Positions 11,281-21,700 of a DNA stretch of 64,000 nucleotides are shown here, in pieces. Within the stretch, counting starts at the first letter, position 1. Each line of letters opens with the position of its first letter. The notes under the pieces were generated by a model. The model did not search any database and had not been told where the DNA came from. It was given only the letters and a program-made list of their open reading frames with translations. The DNA comes from Trissonchulus latispiculum (lineage: Eukaryota > Nematoda > Enoplea > Enoplida > Ironidae): assembly GCA_030248195.1 (NCBI GenBank), contig JASAND010026680.1, positions 62,001 through 126,000 of the forward strand, in the 5' to 3' direction. A program made the position numbers and the translations under genes.

Positions 11281-11440
11281 TTGCTCTTGTTTGCGTTTAT
11301 TTCTTAGTAGTTATATGTGTATTTTTTTTTATTATTTGTTTATTAGTTTGCCGTTTATATGTACTTTACCGTTTATATGCACTTCCTCGCTTTTTTGACT
11401 TTGTCCCTTTTTGTACTTCGTGCTTTTATTGACTTTCTGA
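11281..11440 (-). repeat. Short TATAAACGG minisatellite (left copy)
   Basis: On the minus strand, a few units containing ACATATAAACGG lie upstream of the polymerase gene. The mirror region 13763-13935 has clearly more units. The array has expanded or contracted independently in the two arms. Confidence 0.6.
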
Positions 11441-11549
11441 TGTTTTTGTTAACTGGTCCCCCAATATTAACTAATTAGCACCCAGTATTAACTATTAATT
11501 ATAGCTAACTAATTAACTAATTTTTAACTATTAACCTTTAACTTAACTC

Positions 11550-12130
11550 GCAGTTAGAGAGTAGGGAGCACTTTTAGAAACCGACCGCTCACGACGAAAG
11601 ACCAAGTCAAATGACGCTTACCAGAAATTTCACCGTTTATTAGATTTTTGAGTTAGCTATAGTTGCTTGGTTTACAGTTTCGTTGACCGTTTGCAGAAAT
11701 TCTTTATTTTATGATGTAGTTTTGAATTTGGTTACTTATGCTAACTTTCAAACTTTTCCTTTTATGTTTCAATTAACGCTTCAAATTCGCTTTAGAGAGT
11801 AGAGAGACCGCTTGAACCGACCGCTCCGACGACAGATCAAGTCCAACTGACGGATATCAATTTTTCACCCTTTTTCTTTTTTATCCCACTCTAGTACTTT
11901 TGTTCTTCTGTACCTCTTACACTTCCAGTACTCCTTGAACTGTAGTACTGCCTGTACTTCTTAGTACTCCTTACACTCCTAGTTCCCTTGTACTGCTTGC
12001 ACTTCCTCGATTCTTCTTTCTAGTATTTCTTTCTTTTTTCTACCTTTGTTTATTATACTTCAATTTGCATTTTTTAGAAGAGCATTAGGACCGACCGTTC
12101 GGACGACAGCAGGAGTCAGATGACGGTGTC
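11550..12130 (-). repeat. Three leader repeats with GACCGACCG core (left arm)
   Basis: The block AGAGTAG..GAGC..ACCGACCGCTC..ACGAC, followed by a segment ending TGACG, occurs near 11550-11620, 11800-11850 and 12085-12125, about 250-275 bases apart. Mirror copies in reverse complement lie at about 13080-13120, 13350-13425 and 13575-13620. They sit between the TATA-like motif and the polymerase start, so they belong to the leader or promoter region. Function unknown; they could be regulatory sites or parts of leader introns. Confidence 0.6.
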
Positions 12131-12233
12131 AATTTTTGTGTTGTGTGTTTTGGGGGGATGATTTTGGTTTTGGTTGTTTTTGGGTGTTTTGTTTTTTCCA
12201 TTTTGCAGTTTTTGTCTCGATTTAGCTCATTCT

Positions 12234-12243
12234 ACTTATATAG
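12234..12243 (-). promoter_or_regulatory. TATA-like motif for left polymerase gene
   Basis: The minus strand reads CTATATAAGT at the inner edge of the left arm, upstream of the leader repeats. The corresponding point of the right arm carries CTATATATAAGAG. Paired TATA motifs facing outward suggest divergent promoters in the spacer. Inference from motif and position only. Confidence 0.45.
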
Positions 12244-12247
12244 TTTT

Positions 12248-13052
12248 ATCTGAGTGACTCGCGTTTTTAAGTCGATCTCTTAACTGTTGTGGAGTAAGTT
12301 GACCTCAACGTTTGGGTTTTTCTAGACGAAAAAAGTGGGGACGCCTGGGGTTAAAGTGGTCTAAAATTGGCAAAATGCTGAAATTATTTTTCATTTCTGC
12401 TATAACTTAGCAGTTTATAACTGTATAATATAACCCACTGGGAGCCGTCGCGTCGAATTGGTTATACCAATCTAGACATGACTAGCTCCCAGTGGGTCAT
12501 AAGGTGGTCATCATAGGGCAAAATTTGAAGATCTTAACGAGCCGAACACAATACTTTTTATTTCATCCAAATCAGATGAACACAACGAAAGTTACGCGCC
12601 ATTGAAAATTACTCCTTATAAAACTTTGATGAAACCTGATTCATTGATGCTGCACCAAGTGTATATAAACAGCTGAAATTGAAAATTATGTCAGAAGTTT
12701 CCTTGGCACAATTTGACCTAAAACCAAGCGAACTAGTGTATTTCGAGGGGGTTTGAGCTGAATTGAACAAAATGAACAAAAATTGAACACAAAGTGAACA
12801 AAAATTGAACAAAAATTTGATCAACAATTGTGCAAAATTGGGTTAAAATCAGCAAGATTGAGCATCCTTGGGCAAAAATTATAACAATTCCAGGAAAATT
12901 AACCACCAAAATTCATTTTTAAGCCCCCTCTTATGCAGTCAAATTACATTTTCAACTATAGTCCCCTCCGACACCTGTCAGATTTAATGGATTACACCGG
13001 AAGCGGCACCTTTCATCTTTGATTGAGAGCAACAGGTGCGACCAGGTCCCAA
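12248..13052. other. Unique spacer at the centre of the palindrome
   Basis: About 0.8 kb not matched between the arms. It contains a 13-bp inverted repeat (ACCCACTGGGAGC at 12433-12445 and its complement at 12485-12497, 39-nt loop) and a run of TTGAACAAAA-type repeats at 12760-12830. The 72-residue minus-strand frame at 12609-12827 is low complexity in part and has no recognisable motif, so I do not call it a gene. Confidence 0.6.
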
Positions 13053-13058
13053 TAACTA

Positions 13059-13066
13059 TATATAAG
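13059..13066 (+). promoter_or_regulatory. TATA box for right polymerase gene
   Basis: TATATAAG at the inner edge of the right arm, about 1 kb before the first long polymerase frame and mirroring the left-arm motif. The long leader in between contains the GACCGACCG-type repeats and a minisatellite, so leader introns are possible. Confidence 0.5.
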
Positions 13067-13762
13067 AGCGCAAAAATCGGGTACCCCGTCAATTATCGCG
13101 AGCGGTCGTTCCTAATCTCTGATAAAACTGCGAATTTGAAGTGGTAATACGTGTTTGAAGTACTAAAATTTAGAAGAAATCGAGGAAGTGCAAGCAGTAC
13201 AAGTGGTATACTAGGAGTGTTGGAGTACTAAGAAGTACAGGCGGTACTACCAGTTCAAGGAGTACTGGAAGTGTAAGAGGTACTAGAGGTATACGAAAAG
13301 TACTAACAGTGGGATTAAAAAAGGATATAAAGGCTGAAAAATTTGATATCGCGTCAGTTGGACTTGTTCCGTTGTCGCGAGCGGTCGGTTCTTAAGCGGT
13401 CTCTCTACTCTCTAATAGCGAATTTGAAGCGTTTTTGAATCTTAAAGGAAAAGTTTGAAAGTTAGCATTACGTAGCCAAATTCAACAACTACATTCTTAA
13501 TAAAGACATTTCAACGGTAAGTAAATTAAGAAGAACTTTTTAACTAAGTCTATATAACGTTGAAATCCTAGGTAATCGTCAGTTTGACTTGATTTTCGTC
13601 GTGAGCGGTGGTTTCTAATGTCTAGTAATTGAGTTATTATTAATTTGGTTAATTATTAATTATTAATTATTAATTAGTTAGTATTAATTAATTATTATCT
13701 GGTGTAATTAGTTAATTATTTGGGTACCAGTTAACAAAAACATTAGAAAGTCAATAAAAGCA

Positions 13763-13935
13763 CGAAGTACATAAAAGGGCAAAGTCAATAAAAGCGAGGA
13801 AGTGCATATAAACGGTAAAGTACATATAAACGGCAAACTACATATAAACGGAAAGCTAATGAAAACGAGAAGTACATAAAAGTGATCAGAACATATAAAC
13901 GGTTAAGTACATATAAGCTGCTAAGACATATAAAC
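13763..13935 (+). repeat. ATATAAACGG minisatellite (right arm)
   Basis: Roughly eight imperfect units of about 18 bases containing AAGTACATATAAACGG in slightly different versions, upstream of the right polymerase frame. The left arm has fewer units. Confidence 0.7.
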
Positions 13936-14048
13936 GGCAAACAAGAGCAAATATATAAAACGAGTGAAAGGGGCAAGACAGCGAAATGTCTGCAATATCC
14001 AAGTTGAATGCTGCTATTTAGAGTGGGTTCTGGAAGGATGACCCGCAA

Positions 14049-16298
14049 ATGACTAAGGCCCTCAGAGATAAAGCGGTAGCACTCATGAAAACTGACTGGG
14101 ATGGGGAGCAGATGATAGGAAGTGATGAGTTTTGGGCATATTCTCAAACTTTACCCCTGGACATTCCCCCAACTACTAGTGGTGTTCCAAAATATTCGAC
14201 TTGTAATGAGGCATTCACAAACTTGTTAGAGCTTCAAAGTCATAATAAATTGGAGCATTCCTCTAAAACTTTCTTTCCTTGTCCTAAATGCGAGAAGGTA
14301 TTTACAGAGAAACACAACATGACTCGTCATTTCAAGAGGTCCCATCCAAATGAACAGCCTTCTTATCAATGCAAAAAGTGTGGATTTAAGTATAAAACAT
14401 ATAAGGGCTATCAAGGACATTTGAGGACTCATCGAGAACCGCCAAAGGTTCCGGACCCAAAAACCTTGAGACAGACCCACTTTTCTAACCTTCCTACCGA
14501 AGATGCCCCTAATTTGACCAGAAGCTTGATTAAGGATCTGCCTGAAGATTTAGCACAAATTTACAGAGAGAATTGGAGTCGAATTAGAACTAGGTATTTC
14601 ATAACTCCCGGTATCCAAAACAGGTACAACTTCCGGGTAACGGATCCTTCTAAGATTAAGGAGTTGATTAAGGTTGTATTCAAACTTCAGAGATGGCAAT
14701 TTAAATTCAATCTGTCCTTCGGTTTCGTTCTTAGGAATATCCAAGACGGGGAGCTTAGATACTACTATCCATCCGGAAATAACCGGTATTTTGACGAGCC
14801 CGTACACATTTCAAATGAAGGAGATCTAGGGAAAATTTTCTATGAGCTAGATAGAGGGGACATTTTGGAATGGGTTAGACAGCAGCGCCCTACTACCAAG
14901 TGGACGGTTCTTCAAATTACCAATGTATGTTTTTACATTAATAAACTTATCTCCTATCCTGTGGGTGAGGCTAGATATCTTCCGGATTACGTGAAAAATA
15001 ACCGGGGTCTCAATACATTGGTTACAAATAATAAAAACGGGAGACCTTACGAGGACGACAAGTGTTTCTTTCGATGCCTTGCTTTAGGCTTGGGATCTAA
15101 AATTGCAAGTTTAGAAGAAAAAACTGACGAACTTATTTATAAGTGGGTTAAGCCTGGGGAAGAGTTTAATGGGGTTCACCTCGACGATCTGGATGACATA
15201 GAAGACAAATTTGATATATCGATTACAGTTTACGAACTAGGACCTACAGTTGAGGAAGCCGGGGAAGAAATGGAAGATCTGAATGAATTAGTAAATCAAA
15301 GTCACGAAAGAGGCCAGGAAGTTACAGATGTGGCAGCTAAGCTTATTCGACGGCCGATAGGAAAGCACTCTAGGAAAATGGCCTTAAACATTTACGAGAA
15401 TCACTTCTCCTTTATCAAAAATTTAAATAAATTCACGCGGACATGGAAATGCTCCAACTGTGACAAACTATTTCGACAACATATCGACTTTACTAGACAT
15501 TCCAAAAGTTGTGAGAAAGGGATTAAACATATCTTTCCTGGAGGAGGGGCTGGTCCTACAAAAACTATCATACAAAGGATAAGCGAATTAGGAGTCCCGG
15601 TGCCCGAATGGTACTATCCCTTCAGAATCGCCTACGACTTTGAGTGCATGTTTAAACCTACAAATAAGAAAGGCGGGCCTAAGTTGACATATGAGCAAGA
15701 ATTAGTTCCAGCATCCGTCTCTATTGGTTCAAACGTCCCAGGTTACCAAACCCCAAAGTGCATAATTACCACTGGAGACCCTTGCGATTTAGTGGTCCGA
15801 ATGAAAAATTATATGGAAGAGATCGCCGATAAGGCATACAAACTTCTTAGAGAAATCTACGAACCCACTCTTACCGGGTTAGCAAACCACGAGAAACTTT
15901 TAACTGACTTTGAGGAATGGCTTAAAACTTTAGGATTCAATTCTGGGAGATTCGATATGAACCTTATAAAGTCCAGTCTAATTCAAAATATGTTACATAA
16001 TGGCCAAAGACCTACTTACACAGTGAAGAAGAACAACAACTACATGGCCCTGACAACTCCTAAATTGTATTTCCTTGATATTAGTAACTATCCATCTCCA
16101 GGGATGTCATATAAACAATGGCTGAAAAGTTTTAAAATTCCAGAGCAGAAAGGTGTTTTCCCGTATGAAGCTTTTACATCTCTCGGGTTTCTAGACCAAG
16201 GACTTCCATGTCGAGGCATGTTCTATTCCACTTTAAAACAAGAAGGGATTTCCGATGAAGACCATTTAGCTGTTATAGAAGCTTGGCAAAAAATATAA
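14049..16298 (+). pseudogene. Protein-primed DNA polymerase, right copy, N-terminal part
   Basis: This 749-residue frame contains the region lost from the left copy. Two good C2H2 zinc fingers lie at about residues 78-99 and 108-128, preceded by a degenerate one. Then come the region matching the left-arm fragment SFGFVLRN, another Cys-rich finger, and the exonuclease domain with Exo I DFE and Exo II FD intact. The frame ends just before the Exo III motif, where the run of A in the right arm is longer than in the left by one base, a frameshift. The start is the first Met of the open frame; homology between the arms begins upstream, so the true start could be earlier or spliced. The fingers may bind DNA or the element ends; that role is inferred. 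Confidence 0.8.
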
Positions 16299-16299
16299 C

Positions 16300-18260
16300 A
16301 TGACATCTGTGCGAGATCTCCTAATTTGGTATAATAATTTGGACGTAGGACCATTCCTTATAGCAACTGACAAAATGGTAGAATTTTGGAAAGGCAGGGG
16401 TATCGACATGTTCAAAGGTGGAGCTATATCTCTTCCAGGGTTAGCATATAAACACATGATGAATGAGATTCCCAAACACACTATTCTTCCTCTTTGGAGT
16501 TGGCGCACTGAACCTTGGCATAATTTAGTTAAGGAAAATATAGTAGGAGGTCCCAGTTTAGTTTTCCATAGATATCACGAAGCCGGGGTTACTAGCATCA
16601 CCAACGGGGAACGGGTTGGGAACATTTTCGGGTTCGACGCAAATGGTTTGTATCTATGGTGCACAATGCAAGAAATGCCCACTGGAATACCCACCGAGTG
16701 GCTACCAACTAAAGACGGAAAATTTAAAAGGAGGTTGCAAAAAGGGCGTAAAGAAGCAATGTGGTTGGAGTATATGACAAAAGAATTAGGAGTCAGAGTT
16801 GAGCATGCTTACAATGGGGGACAGAAAAGAGTGGGTAAAGCGAAAGTTGACGGGTGGGTTCCAGAAAAGAAATTAGTCCTACAGTTCCATGGGTGCTACT
16901 TCCACGGGCATGGTTGCCAATTGGATAGGAATCAAGACCCAGAGGACAGAACTAAAAGCAGGGAAAGGACTAAAAGCGTATCTCAAGCAATTACAGATGA
17001 GGGTTTTGATCTGATTGAAAAGTGGGAATGTGAATTTGATAAAGATTTAAAAGATTCCCCGGATATGCAAGAGTTTATGGAAGAGCACTTCAATCTCCCT
17101 AAGAAAAGATCTGTCATACTTTTGCACAACTAGTCACCCAAATTCAAACAAATAGACTTTTTGGACTAGTTGAGGTAGATATTGAGGTACCGGAAGATAA
17201 AAGGGAATACTTTTCTGAAATGACACCTATTTTCAAAAATGTGGAAATTACTAGGGAAGATATTGGGGATCATATGAGGAAGTTTTGTGAGGAAAATGAC
17301 CTAATGACACAACCTAGGAGGGGACTGATTGGAAGTTATTTTGGGAAGAAAATTCTTTTGGCAACTCCCCTAATTAACTGGTATCTCAAACACGGTCTCA
17401 AAATCACTAAGATTTACCAAGCAATCGAGTTCAAACCTAAGGCCTGTTTCAAAAAACTGGGAGATGAAGTTACTTACCATCGCTCTGCAGCTGATACCGA
17501 CCCGGATCTAGCGCTCAAGGGGGATATGTTCAAACTTCTGGAAAATTCTTACTATGGACGGACCATTACAAATTTGGAAAAGCACATGGAAGTTAAATTT
17601 TGTGAAAGGTCAGGGGCAAGTAGGGGGGTAAATGCGTGGAGGTTCAGACGGTTAGATGGGAAATGGGGTCTATGAAGTTCAGTCAGCTAAGTCAAAGATT
17701 GTTTACCGTCTTCCGGAATTAGTGGGGTTCTTCGTTTACCATTACGCTAAGCTTAGGATGCTCCAATTCTACTACGACTGCCTTAAACCAAACTTACGAC
17801 CTGGATCATTTCAACTATGTCAGATGGATACCGATTCCCTCTACTTCGCTTGCTCCTCTACTGATTTAAATGACTGCGTCCCACTCGAAAACAAAGAAAG
17901 CTGGAAAATTGCCCTTAAAAACTTTTTCGTATTAGACCCTACTCAGAAAAGAATCCCAGGACTGTTTAAGGAAGAATGGGCGGGGGAAGGTATCATAGCA
18001 CTTTGCAGTAAAACCTATTTCGCTTGGGGTGAAAAGAATAAGGTAAGCCATAAAGGGGTGAGTAAAAAATTGAATCAGTTCACTATGGAAGATTTTATGA
18101 AGGTGCTGAAAACTGGTTGTACAAAGTCAGGAGAGAATGGAGGACTTGTGAATGCAAACGGGGTCTTGGCTATGTACCATCAAACAAAGGACACTTTATC
18201 ATACGTATATCCTAAACGCAAAGTATTAGCAGACAGGGGGAACGACAGTACCCTTAGACA
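16300..18260 (+). pseudogene. Protein-primed DNA polymerase, right copy, C-terminal part
   Basis: Three successive frames carry the rest of the polymerase. 16300-17133 has Exo III (YNNLD), motif A (DANGLY) and HGCYFHGHGC. 17220-17675 has motif B (KLLENSYYG). 17656-18405 has motif C (DTDS) and the C-terminus. They are separated by small indels near 17110 and by a 4-base deletion near 17657 relative to the left arm. The last frame runs into a lysine-rich tail encoded by an AAG microsatellite, because another frame change near 18235 bypasses the stop used in the left arm. All catalytic motifs remain readable, so decay is recent, but no single protein could be made. Confidence 0.85.
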
Positions 18261-18704
18261 AATAATATTGTACACTGGTCTCAAGAAGAAGAAGAAGAAG
18301 AAGTTTAAAACAAAAATACAAAAAAGAAAAAAGGAAAAATACAAAAATATTGCATGCGCCGGACTGGGTAAGATTAGGTTAGGTGGTGTAAATCAATTTA
18401 AATAGCTAAATAAATGAGTAAAACGTAAAAGTTAGATTAGGTAGGTAGGTAGGTAGGTGGGTAGGTGGATAGCTATGTAGTTAGGTAGTTTGGTACGTAG
18501 GTATATATATATAGTTAGCTTAGGTAGGTAGGAGTCCGGTAATGGGCCGACGCCGGGTCCCAAGCCCCGGGGGAAGAACGCAGAGGGACGGATAGTCGGT
18601 CGTATTAGGGGTATTAGGTGGTTACGTTCTTGTAAAGATTACAGGGAGTAGGAGGTAAGTCTCAATCCAATGATTGGGGGGCGAAAAAAGGATACTATAC
18701 TACT

Positions 18705-18710
18705 CAGGTG
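18705..18710 (+). repeat. Target-site duplication CAGGTG (right)
   Basis: Exact direct repeat of 6563-6568 abutting the right terminus. Removing the element and one copy gives GACACTGCAGGTGTC across the empty site, whose outer five bases on each side are complementary. Confidence 0.85.
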
Positions 18711-21700
18711 TCTAATAGAAACGGTCCACACCGTCGTCATATCGCGTGCTGTGCTGGCTAATATCGCAGGAAACATTTTGAGAATTTCCTTTTTCCGACA
18801 CCGCGTGCTGTGCTGGATACTAACGCTGGAAGAAATCTGACTGAGAACCTCCTGTTTTTTCCAACTGGGGTTTTTGGGATGAACACCTAATTTTGATTTT
18901 ATTTTTCTGAGAAATTCTTTGCTCACTTTAGATACCGCTGGACACAAGCTCAACTTACATGTTATGTAGTTTTAGTTCATTTGTAAATGAGTGGCAACGT
19001 GTGATCCGTTCCTCTGTTGTATACGTTTTGAATTAGAATTGATTAGCATCTTTGGGGATAACCGGATCCGTAGAGGGTAGTCAGGTGAATGTTGATGATA
19101 GAGTAAAGGTCACCACAATTTTGGCGACCAAAGAACAACCTACGATTTGGCAGCACACAGCAGCGCACCTCCTGCCCAGGCGATCCTGCAGTACCCTGGC
19201 TTTAATGGGGGAGAACGTTTGGGACTTCTTTAATCGTCTTCGGTGGAGCAACTTCACGATTTCCGGGAGAACTAAGAGTAGTTATTTTTATTCATGCTTT
19301 ACGCTGTGAAGGTCAGCGTTAAACCGATTGTCTATTCATTCGCATGCACCAACTTCTAATAACACTTTTGGCTCAGATAAGAGTGAATCAAGCTGGTTCC
19401 GATGTATTTCGCAGCTTCGGTGTCGCATGACTTTCTTTCACTGCATAACTTTGATATCTCACGCGACCCTACCCAACCATAACCTAATTCATGCTAATGA
19501 TGCAGTTCACAAAATGTGCTCCATCAGCATTCGCCCTCACTGAGTTGAAAAGTCACCCTTCCCGCTACTGGATTGACTTGCTTGATCAAGTTCTTTCCAG
19601 TGATAGCCTCATTGGATAGGGCTGCTCTGAACCGGTTGTGGTCAGTCAAGTGCAAAATAACAGTAAACTCCTAGGGCCTGAAATTTGCACATGCTTTTGA
19701 CAGTAATTCTACTACGCTTCGTTATTTTGTCTTCTTGCCCTGAAAATCGTTACATGAACTCAGATTGATGCAATTATCTCTGTCACGTGCACAGTCAGTG
19801 CTATTCAAGAATGAATGAACGTTCACAACTGTCTTTTCTTTCAGTTTTTCACCTCAACTTCATTCTAAAGTTGTCGAAGAATTAAGTATAATTGTTCACC
19901 TGCGTTGGCCGGTGTACGTAAGTCGTGAACTTTAATTATAGTGAAGTCACCAAGACTGAACGGTGACAATTAGGAATATTAAGTTTCATTCAGCAGATAA
20001 TAAAAGCGTACTTAGAGTTGGTAGCCTACTTCCGTTTTTTCGTTATTATTGCTATCGAAATTGAACTGTGCCCACATAAAAATCAAAACTCAGTAGCACA
20101 GGCTTTTCTAGCCTGTATTTTTAACTGCTTCTTGCTCGGATAGTCCTACTGTAGGCTTTCTTATCAGACTGTCAGTTGTTCAGTTCAGTTGTCATAGTGA
20201 AGCAGAAGACAGACTTTATTGGGACTGAGCCAAGAAAGATCCCCAAGCTTTACAGAAGGTACGGTGTCTGAACCTGAGGGGGGATGGAGGAAGAACGAAG
20301 GAAATAGATCCTTTGGACCAAATAAAAATAGGAAGTGTTTACTGTGTTTACTGTTTACTGTTTAATTGAAAACAGATTGCTGGAGTGCTGGACCATCAAT
20401 TATAGAGAAGTTGTGGTAACGTGAAAACTATGAAATGGATAAAAAATATAAGAAATTGAAAATCACATTAAACAGTTTTATGTAGTACTATCATATCATA
20501 TGTAATCCACATGTTAATCTTTTCTGTTGATACTGAACAAAAGTTAGCCTGGACATAACTTTGTCATGAAAAGTCGTTTCATTATAGAATCCTTGTAGGA
20601 AACCCAATTTTTGTATAAATTATTTTTATTCTCAATTCTTAATTCTTAACTTCCATGATTGCTTAATACAATACTCCGTCTGTATCTTTGAAAATGCAAC
20701 ATCAGAAGCAGTACACGAGCGAATGAGTCTTTGCCATGCAGCAGTACATATATTTGTTTGTTTATCACATGCTTCTGTTTTGGTCGTTTTGCAACAACGC
20801 TTTGCTTCAAACGGTAGTTCCGCTAATCCGAAACTAGCATGAAAAGGCTAGGGTGCCGTTTCCATAGGGTAGATGGGTACTTACTTGGATTAGGGGGGAA
20901 AAGGTAAAAGGAAAAAGCTGACTGTTCTTTCTGGTCCTAAGGTTATTCCAGTTTCCAAGCCACCGTCTAAAGCTGTCATTCCGCTCTTTCCAGCTTCACT
21001 TCATTAACTTGAGTTCTACCTAGATTACTGGCTCTCTCTATAAACAAAGGCGACTCTTCTTGTACATACATTTTCATTGGTAGCTAGCCTTTTCTGAGGC
21101 TTCTCTTCCTGCCCTGCCAGTACAATCCTATCAGGTGAATCGAAGCTCGGCTACTGACGAATTCTGTTCTAGATTTTGTCTAATTTTAGTTACTGCTTAA
21201 ATCTTGCATACTGTTTTGATAAAGAGCCAAACAATTTAATAAGCTTGCTTTTATAAGAAGTGTCCTGAATGTGATGAGAAGCAAGAGTACTGTAAAACAG
21301 AAAGCGGATATTGAAGACATGGTCAATACCGATCACTTATACAATCCATTAGGTCCTTAAAAATTTTAAATTTTTAAAATATTAAAATTTTGTGTCAGTC
21401 AAACGTGTATGTATAGCACTCATTGTTACAGAAATCCTTTTACGCGAAATCTTTAAGACACGGAACTTTTACACTGGTCGGTCGCTGGTCTATTTGTACC
21501 GTATTTTTAAGATTTCTTTGTAAATACATTTCGCTGAAGCATTTTATAGCAGCAGTAAATTCTGCCATAGCAGATTTGCTTCCTTATTAAAAAATCAAAA
21601 ATTATTAACGAAGCAAATTGAAATTGAAGTCTATTTCCAAAGTCTGGGACGTTGCAGCAAAATTCTAAATTACTCGTATTAACATAGAAACTTTTTGAAC

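Larger units (their letters stand above)
6569..12247. repeat. Left arm (long TIR) of the palindromic element
   Basis: Can be matched in reverse complement to 13053-18704. The terminal few hundred bases are nearly identical, including a (CTAC)n/(GTAG)n microsatellite and the GGGGCTTGGGACCCGG block. The inner 1-1.5 kb is visibly more diverged and contains indels, such as different copy numbers of a 'TATAAACGG' minisatellite. The inner limit is placed at the TATA-like motif and is approximate. Confidence 0.8.
6569..18704. mobile_element. Palindromic pol-only Polinton/Maverick-like element
   Basis: The 12,136-bp element is bounded by an exact 6-bp direct repeat and starts AGTAGTATAGTATCC, with the exact reverse complement at its right end. 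AG...CT termini, 6-bp target duplication and a protein-primed family B DNA polymerase are the defining traits of Polintons (Mavericks). Two things are atypical. The inverted arms are about 5.6 kb each, so nearly the whole element is one palindrome around a spacer of about 0.8 kb. And only the polymerase gene is visible: I see no retroviral-type integrase, cysteine protease, FtsK/HerA-like ATPase or capsid genes. Both polymerase genes point outward. It is probably a non-autonomous derivative mobilised in trans, or a distinct lineage. Both pol copies carry disabling changes, so this copy looks inactive. Confidence 0.85.
13053..18704. repeat. Right arm (long TIR) of the palindromic element
   Basis: Reverse complement of the left arm, carrying its own polymerase gene, leader repeats, a (GTAG)n microsatellite near 18435-18475 and the terminal AGTAGTATAG sequence in inverted form. 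The arms can be followed continuously across coding and non-coding parts, so they arose by duplication of one whole half rather than by independent insertions. Confidence 0.8.

Noticed and set aside
12609..12827. 72-residue frame in the element spacer as a possible capsid or terminal-protein gene
   Set aside because: Partly low-complexity from TTGAACAAAA repeats, no recognisable fold or start context.
13785..14147. 120-residue minus-strand frame
   Set aside because: It is the translation of the ATATAAACGG minisatellite and its flank (repeated LYVL/RLYV pattern).
19052..19543. Two consecutive plus-strand frames of 85 and 71 residues
   Set aside because: No motif, no paired splice signals and composition like the surrounding intergenic DNA.
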